Assembly: GCA_036505635.1 (NCBI GenBank)
Contig: DASXTC010000021.1
Location: 186,001-250,000 of the forward strand
From: DASXTC01 sp036505635
GTDB lineage: Bacteria > Acidobacteriota > Polarisedimenticolia > JACPZX01 > DASXTC01
DNA: 64,000 bases
Direction: 5' to 3'
The notes beneath the pieces were generated by a model. That model worked only from the letters and a program-made list of their open reading frames with translations. It was not told where the DNA came from and ran no database searches. Each line of letters begins with the position of its first letter. Position 1 is the stretch's first letter. A program made the position numbers and the translations under genes. This document shows positions 62,218 through 64,000 of this stretch, piece after piece.

Positions 62218-62538
62218 ATGAGAAGTGCATTCACCGCGCGGCTGCTGGCGGCGGCACTGGCCGCGGCGATCGTGACCGCGGCGGGCCCCACCACCGCGAC
62301 GGCCGCGGGCGCGGACGCCAAGCAGGAGGTGGCGGCAGTGGACATCAACGGCGCCACGGTGGAAGAGCTCATGAACGTGCCCGGCATCGGGCAGGTGATC
62401 GCTCAGAGGATCGTCGAGTTCCGCGAGAAGAACGGACCTTACAAGGCGGTCGACGACCTGCTGAAGGTGCAGGGGATCGGCGAGAGGTCACTCGCCAAGA
62501 TCCGCGACCGCGTGTCGGTCGGCAAGGGGAAGAGGTAG
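62218..62538 (+). CDS. ComEA-like helix-hairpin-helix protein
   Basis: The 106-residue protein has a signal peptide (LLAAALAAAIVTAAG) and then a tandem helix-hairpin-helix domain: VDINGATVEELMNVPGIG and YKAVDDLLKVQGIGERSLAK. This matches ComEA, which binds double-stranded DNA during natural transformation. A GGAGG ribosome site precedes the ATG. Genes for pilins follow at once, which fits a competence or type IV pilus locus. It could also be an unrelated exported DNA-binding protein. Confidence 0.85.
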   Translation: MRSAFTARLLAAALAAAIVTAAGPTTATAAGADAKQEVAAVDINGATVEELMNVPGIGQVIAQRIVEFREKNGPYKAVDDLLKVQGIGERSLAKIRDRVSVGKGKR

Positions 62539-62599
62539 TCCGGCGCGGGGCGCGGTCTCACCGGAGCGACGATCGCGCCCCGCTTTCCAGGAGGAGACT

Positions 62600-63169
62600 A
62601 TGTCGGTGACGGAGATGCTCGCCGCGCTCACCATCGCGGCTCTCGGAATGGGGGTGGCGGTTCCCTCGATCTCGACCATGCTCAGTTCCTGGAAGCTCAC
62701 GTGCGCCGCGCGCGACCTCGCGACCGAGCTTCAGCGCACTCGCATGGAGGCACTGGCAAGGGGCGCGAACGTCGGCATCCAGTTCGAGAACACGCTGCGC
62801 GGCGATCGGTGGCGTCTCTACCTGGACGGCGGTTCTCGCGGGATCCACGCCGCCGAGATCGCCGCGGGCATCGACACGCCATTGAGCATGACGTTCGACC
62901 TGAGCTCGCGGTACCCCGGCGTGCGGTTCGGCGTCGCGCGCGCGGGAGCTCCCCGCATCCCGCCGGCTACGGGTTCTCTCGCGCCCACGGACGATCCGAT
63001 CGCACTCGGCGGTTCCGACATCTTCTCCGCATCGCCCACCGGCGAATCGAGCAGCGGAACGCTCTACCTGACCGATGGAGGGTCCATGCGCGCCGTCACG
63101 GTATTCGGCGCCACGGGACGCATCAGGATCTGGAGGTACGATGGACGCTCGGGACAGTGGCGCTCCTGA
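62600..63169 (+). CDS. GspH/FimT-like pseudopilin lacking a leader peptide
   Basis: The 189-residue protein has a pilin-type N-terminal helix (SVTEMLAALTIAALGMGVAV) with the conserved Glu at position 5, then DLATELQRTRMEALARGANV as in GspH/FimT, and a C-terminal beta domain with disulphide-free Gly/Ser-rich loops. A prepilin leader ending in Gly should precede the helix, but the ATG (GGAGGAG three bases upstream) begins at the helix itself. In-frame codons upstream give no leader. The next gene overlaps by 29 bases. Confidence 0.8.
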   Translation: MSVTEMLAALTIAALGMGVAVPSISTMLSSWKLTCAARDLATELQRTRMEALARGANVGIQFENTLRGDRWRLYLDGGSRGIHAAEIAAGIDTPLSMTFDLSSRYPGVRFGVARAGAPRIPPATGSLAPTDDPIALGGSDIFSASPTGESSSGTLYLTDGGSMRAVTVFGATGRIRIWRYDGRSGQWRS

Positions 63170-64000
63170 GGGCGCGCCGGCGGGCAGGCCCCCCTACCGC
63201 AACCTCAGGGTCTGGGTCGCCAGCTTCGACCTGGCGCTCGACATCTTGCAGATGACGCGCCGGCTCGATGGGGACGCGGCCCCGCTGCTGGCGCAACGTC
63301 TCATCGGGGCCTCTTCCCGGATGCCGGTGGCGGTGGCGCGCGGGCAGTCCTCGGGTTCGGCCACGGAATTCATCCGGTGCCTGCACGACGGGCTGTCGGA
63401 TCTCTCGGAGCTGGAGACTCACTTATTGATGTGCGCCGAGCTGGGGCACCTCACCGCCCCGCAGGTCTCGGCGTACGAGGCCCGGATCCTCCAGATCCGT
63501 AACATGACGCGGGCCCTCATCCGCAGGCTGCGGGCCCCCGGCAGACCTGAGCCGGCGCCTGGCGTTCCGGCGCAGGGCGGCTCCGCCCTCGTGATGGCGA
63601 TCCTGGTGACGGCCGTCCTCGGCATTCTCGGCGCCGCGCTCCTGAGGGTGTCGAGCCTCGAGATGACCATCTCGGCCCGGGGCCGTGATCGGGACGTGGT
63701 CCTCAACGTCGCGGAGGCGGGTGCGGGTCTGGCCAAGAGATGGTTCGACGCGCCGGTCTCGGGAGACCCGTCGGCTTCGGCCACCGTCCGGCACGCGCTG
63801 CTCGGACGCTATGATCTTCGCGACCCCGGACAGTTCGTCAGGACGCGCCGCCTGATCGACGCGGACGGCAACCCGGCCACTCTTCCCGTCCCCGCCGACG
63901 GCACACCCGGGCGGGAGTACTATCGCCAGGGCCGCTACGTGTCACCGGGTCTGCCGCATCTCGATCTGTTCCAGAAGCCCTACCGCCGCTCAGGCGTGAC
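63141..64000 (+). CDS. Four-helix-bundle / PilX-like fusion protein (3' truncated)
   Basis: An open frame from ATG 63141 (GGAGG four bases upstream) runs to the window end without a stop, giving 286 codons so far. Residues 18-130 match the four-helix-bundle/S23 family: YRNLRVWVASFDLALDILQM, FIRCLHDGLSDLSELETHLL, and YEARILQIRNMTRALIRRL. Then comes GGSALVMAILVTAVLGILGA followed by EMTISARGRDRDVVLNVAEAG, the start of a PilX-type pilus assembly protein. No stop lies between the parts. The fusion is unusual. It overlaps the pseudopilin gene and likely belongs to the same operon. Confidence 0.75.
   Translation, partial: MDARDSGAPEGAPAGRPPYRNLRVWVASFDLALDILQMTRRLDGDAAPLLAQRLIGASSRMPVAVARGQSSGSATEFIRCLHDGLSDLSELETHLLMCAELGHLTAPQVSAYEARILQIRNMTRALIRRLRAPGRPEPAPGVPAQGGSALVMAILVTAVLGILGAALLRVSSLEMTISARGRDRDVVLNVAEAGAGLAKRWFDAPVSGDPSASATVRHALLGRYDLRDPGQFVRTRRLIDADGNPATLPVPADGTPGREYYRQGRYVSPGLPHLDLFQKPYRRSGV

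Noticed and set aside
1..64000. CRISPR array, prophage, intact insertion sequence or rRNA operon
   Set aside because: No regularly spaced repeats, no transposase, integrase or phage structural genes, and no rRNA sequence were seen.

Overview
The window is high-GC (roughly two thirds G+C), densely coded bacterial chromosome with genes on both strands. I find no phage, plasmid, CRISPR or rRNA sequence. Gene content suggests a Gram-negative-type, soil or sediment lineage, most likely Acidobacteriota or a near relative. The evidence is a GWxTD-domain protein, outer-membrane Pal/CpoB, a two-subunit glycine decarboxylase, MshEN-domain proteins, a multihaem cytochrome and a GldA/F/G-type ABC operon. 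The taxonomic placement is inference.

Layout. 1-4 kb: end of the tol-pal locus (pal, cpoB), rpsT and lon. 4-8 kb: rnr and a secreted glycosidase-like gene on the minus strand, facing away from a tRNA-Leu(CAG). 8-12.7 kb: an MshEN/GAF-like protein, then a vitamin B6 operon (pdxR-pdxS-pdxT) with a clear palindromic operator. 12.7-17.6 kb: a large secreted GH113-like protein, a TPR protein, a GFA enzyme and a secreted unknown. 17.7-24.4 kb: a MacA/MacB-like pair without an ATPase, RlmI-like methyltransferase, SurA/PpiC-like chaperone and a GT-C-type membrane transferase. 24.4-29.5 kb: GWxTD protein overlapping a very large MFS/spermidine-synthase-like/TPR fusion. 29.7-35.6 kb: five-gene GldA-GldF-GldG-DUF4340-cyclophilin operon. 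35.7-40 kb: DciA-like protein, CPBP protease, zincin, mltG and ruvX. 40-41.7 kb: a tetrahaem UshA-like protein whose frame is interrupted by one UGA, best read as selenocysteine. 41.7-47 kb: DUF3467, maf and gcvT-gcvH-gcvPA-gcvPB. 47-51 kb: a PilB-like protein with ruined ATPase motifs, a lipoprotein and pepE. 51-55 kb: ccsA/hemX-hemA-hemC-hemD. 55-61.5 kb: a large membrane protein, an FHA protein, a Ser/Thr kinase and a PDZ/SpoIIE phosphatase-like protein. 61.5-64 kb: a ComEA-like protein, a leaderless pseudopilin and a four-helix-bundle/PilX-like fusion running off the end.

Themes. Many genes overlap by four bases (ATGA or GTGA), giving tightly coupled operons: pdxS/pdxT, gldA/gldF, gcvPA/gcvPB, ruvX/mltG, hemA/hemC/hemD. 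Haem synthesis sits with a cytochrome assembly gene, and a c-type cytochrome lies elsewhere in the window. The most notable item is the UGA-containing reading frame at 40123-41625. It carries a hairpin at the right distance for a bacterial SECIS element, and its UGA falls where related proteins, as I recall them, have Cys in a PCGC motif. A second recurring signal is a short repeat (core AGGAGTGTGTCC) found at three convergent gene ends, once as a 54-bp near-perfect palindrome, and once inside the 5' end of a gene.
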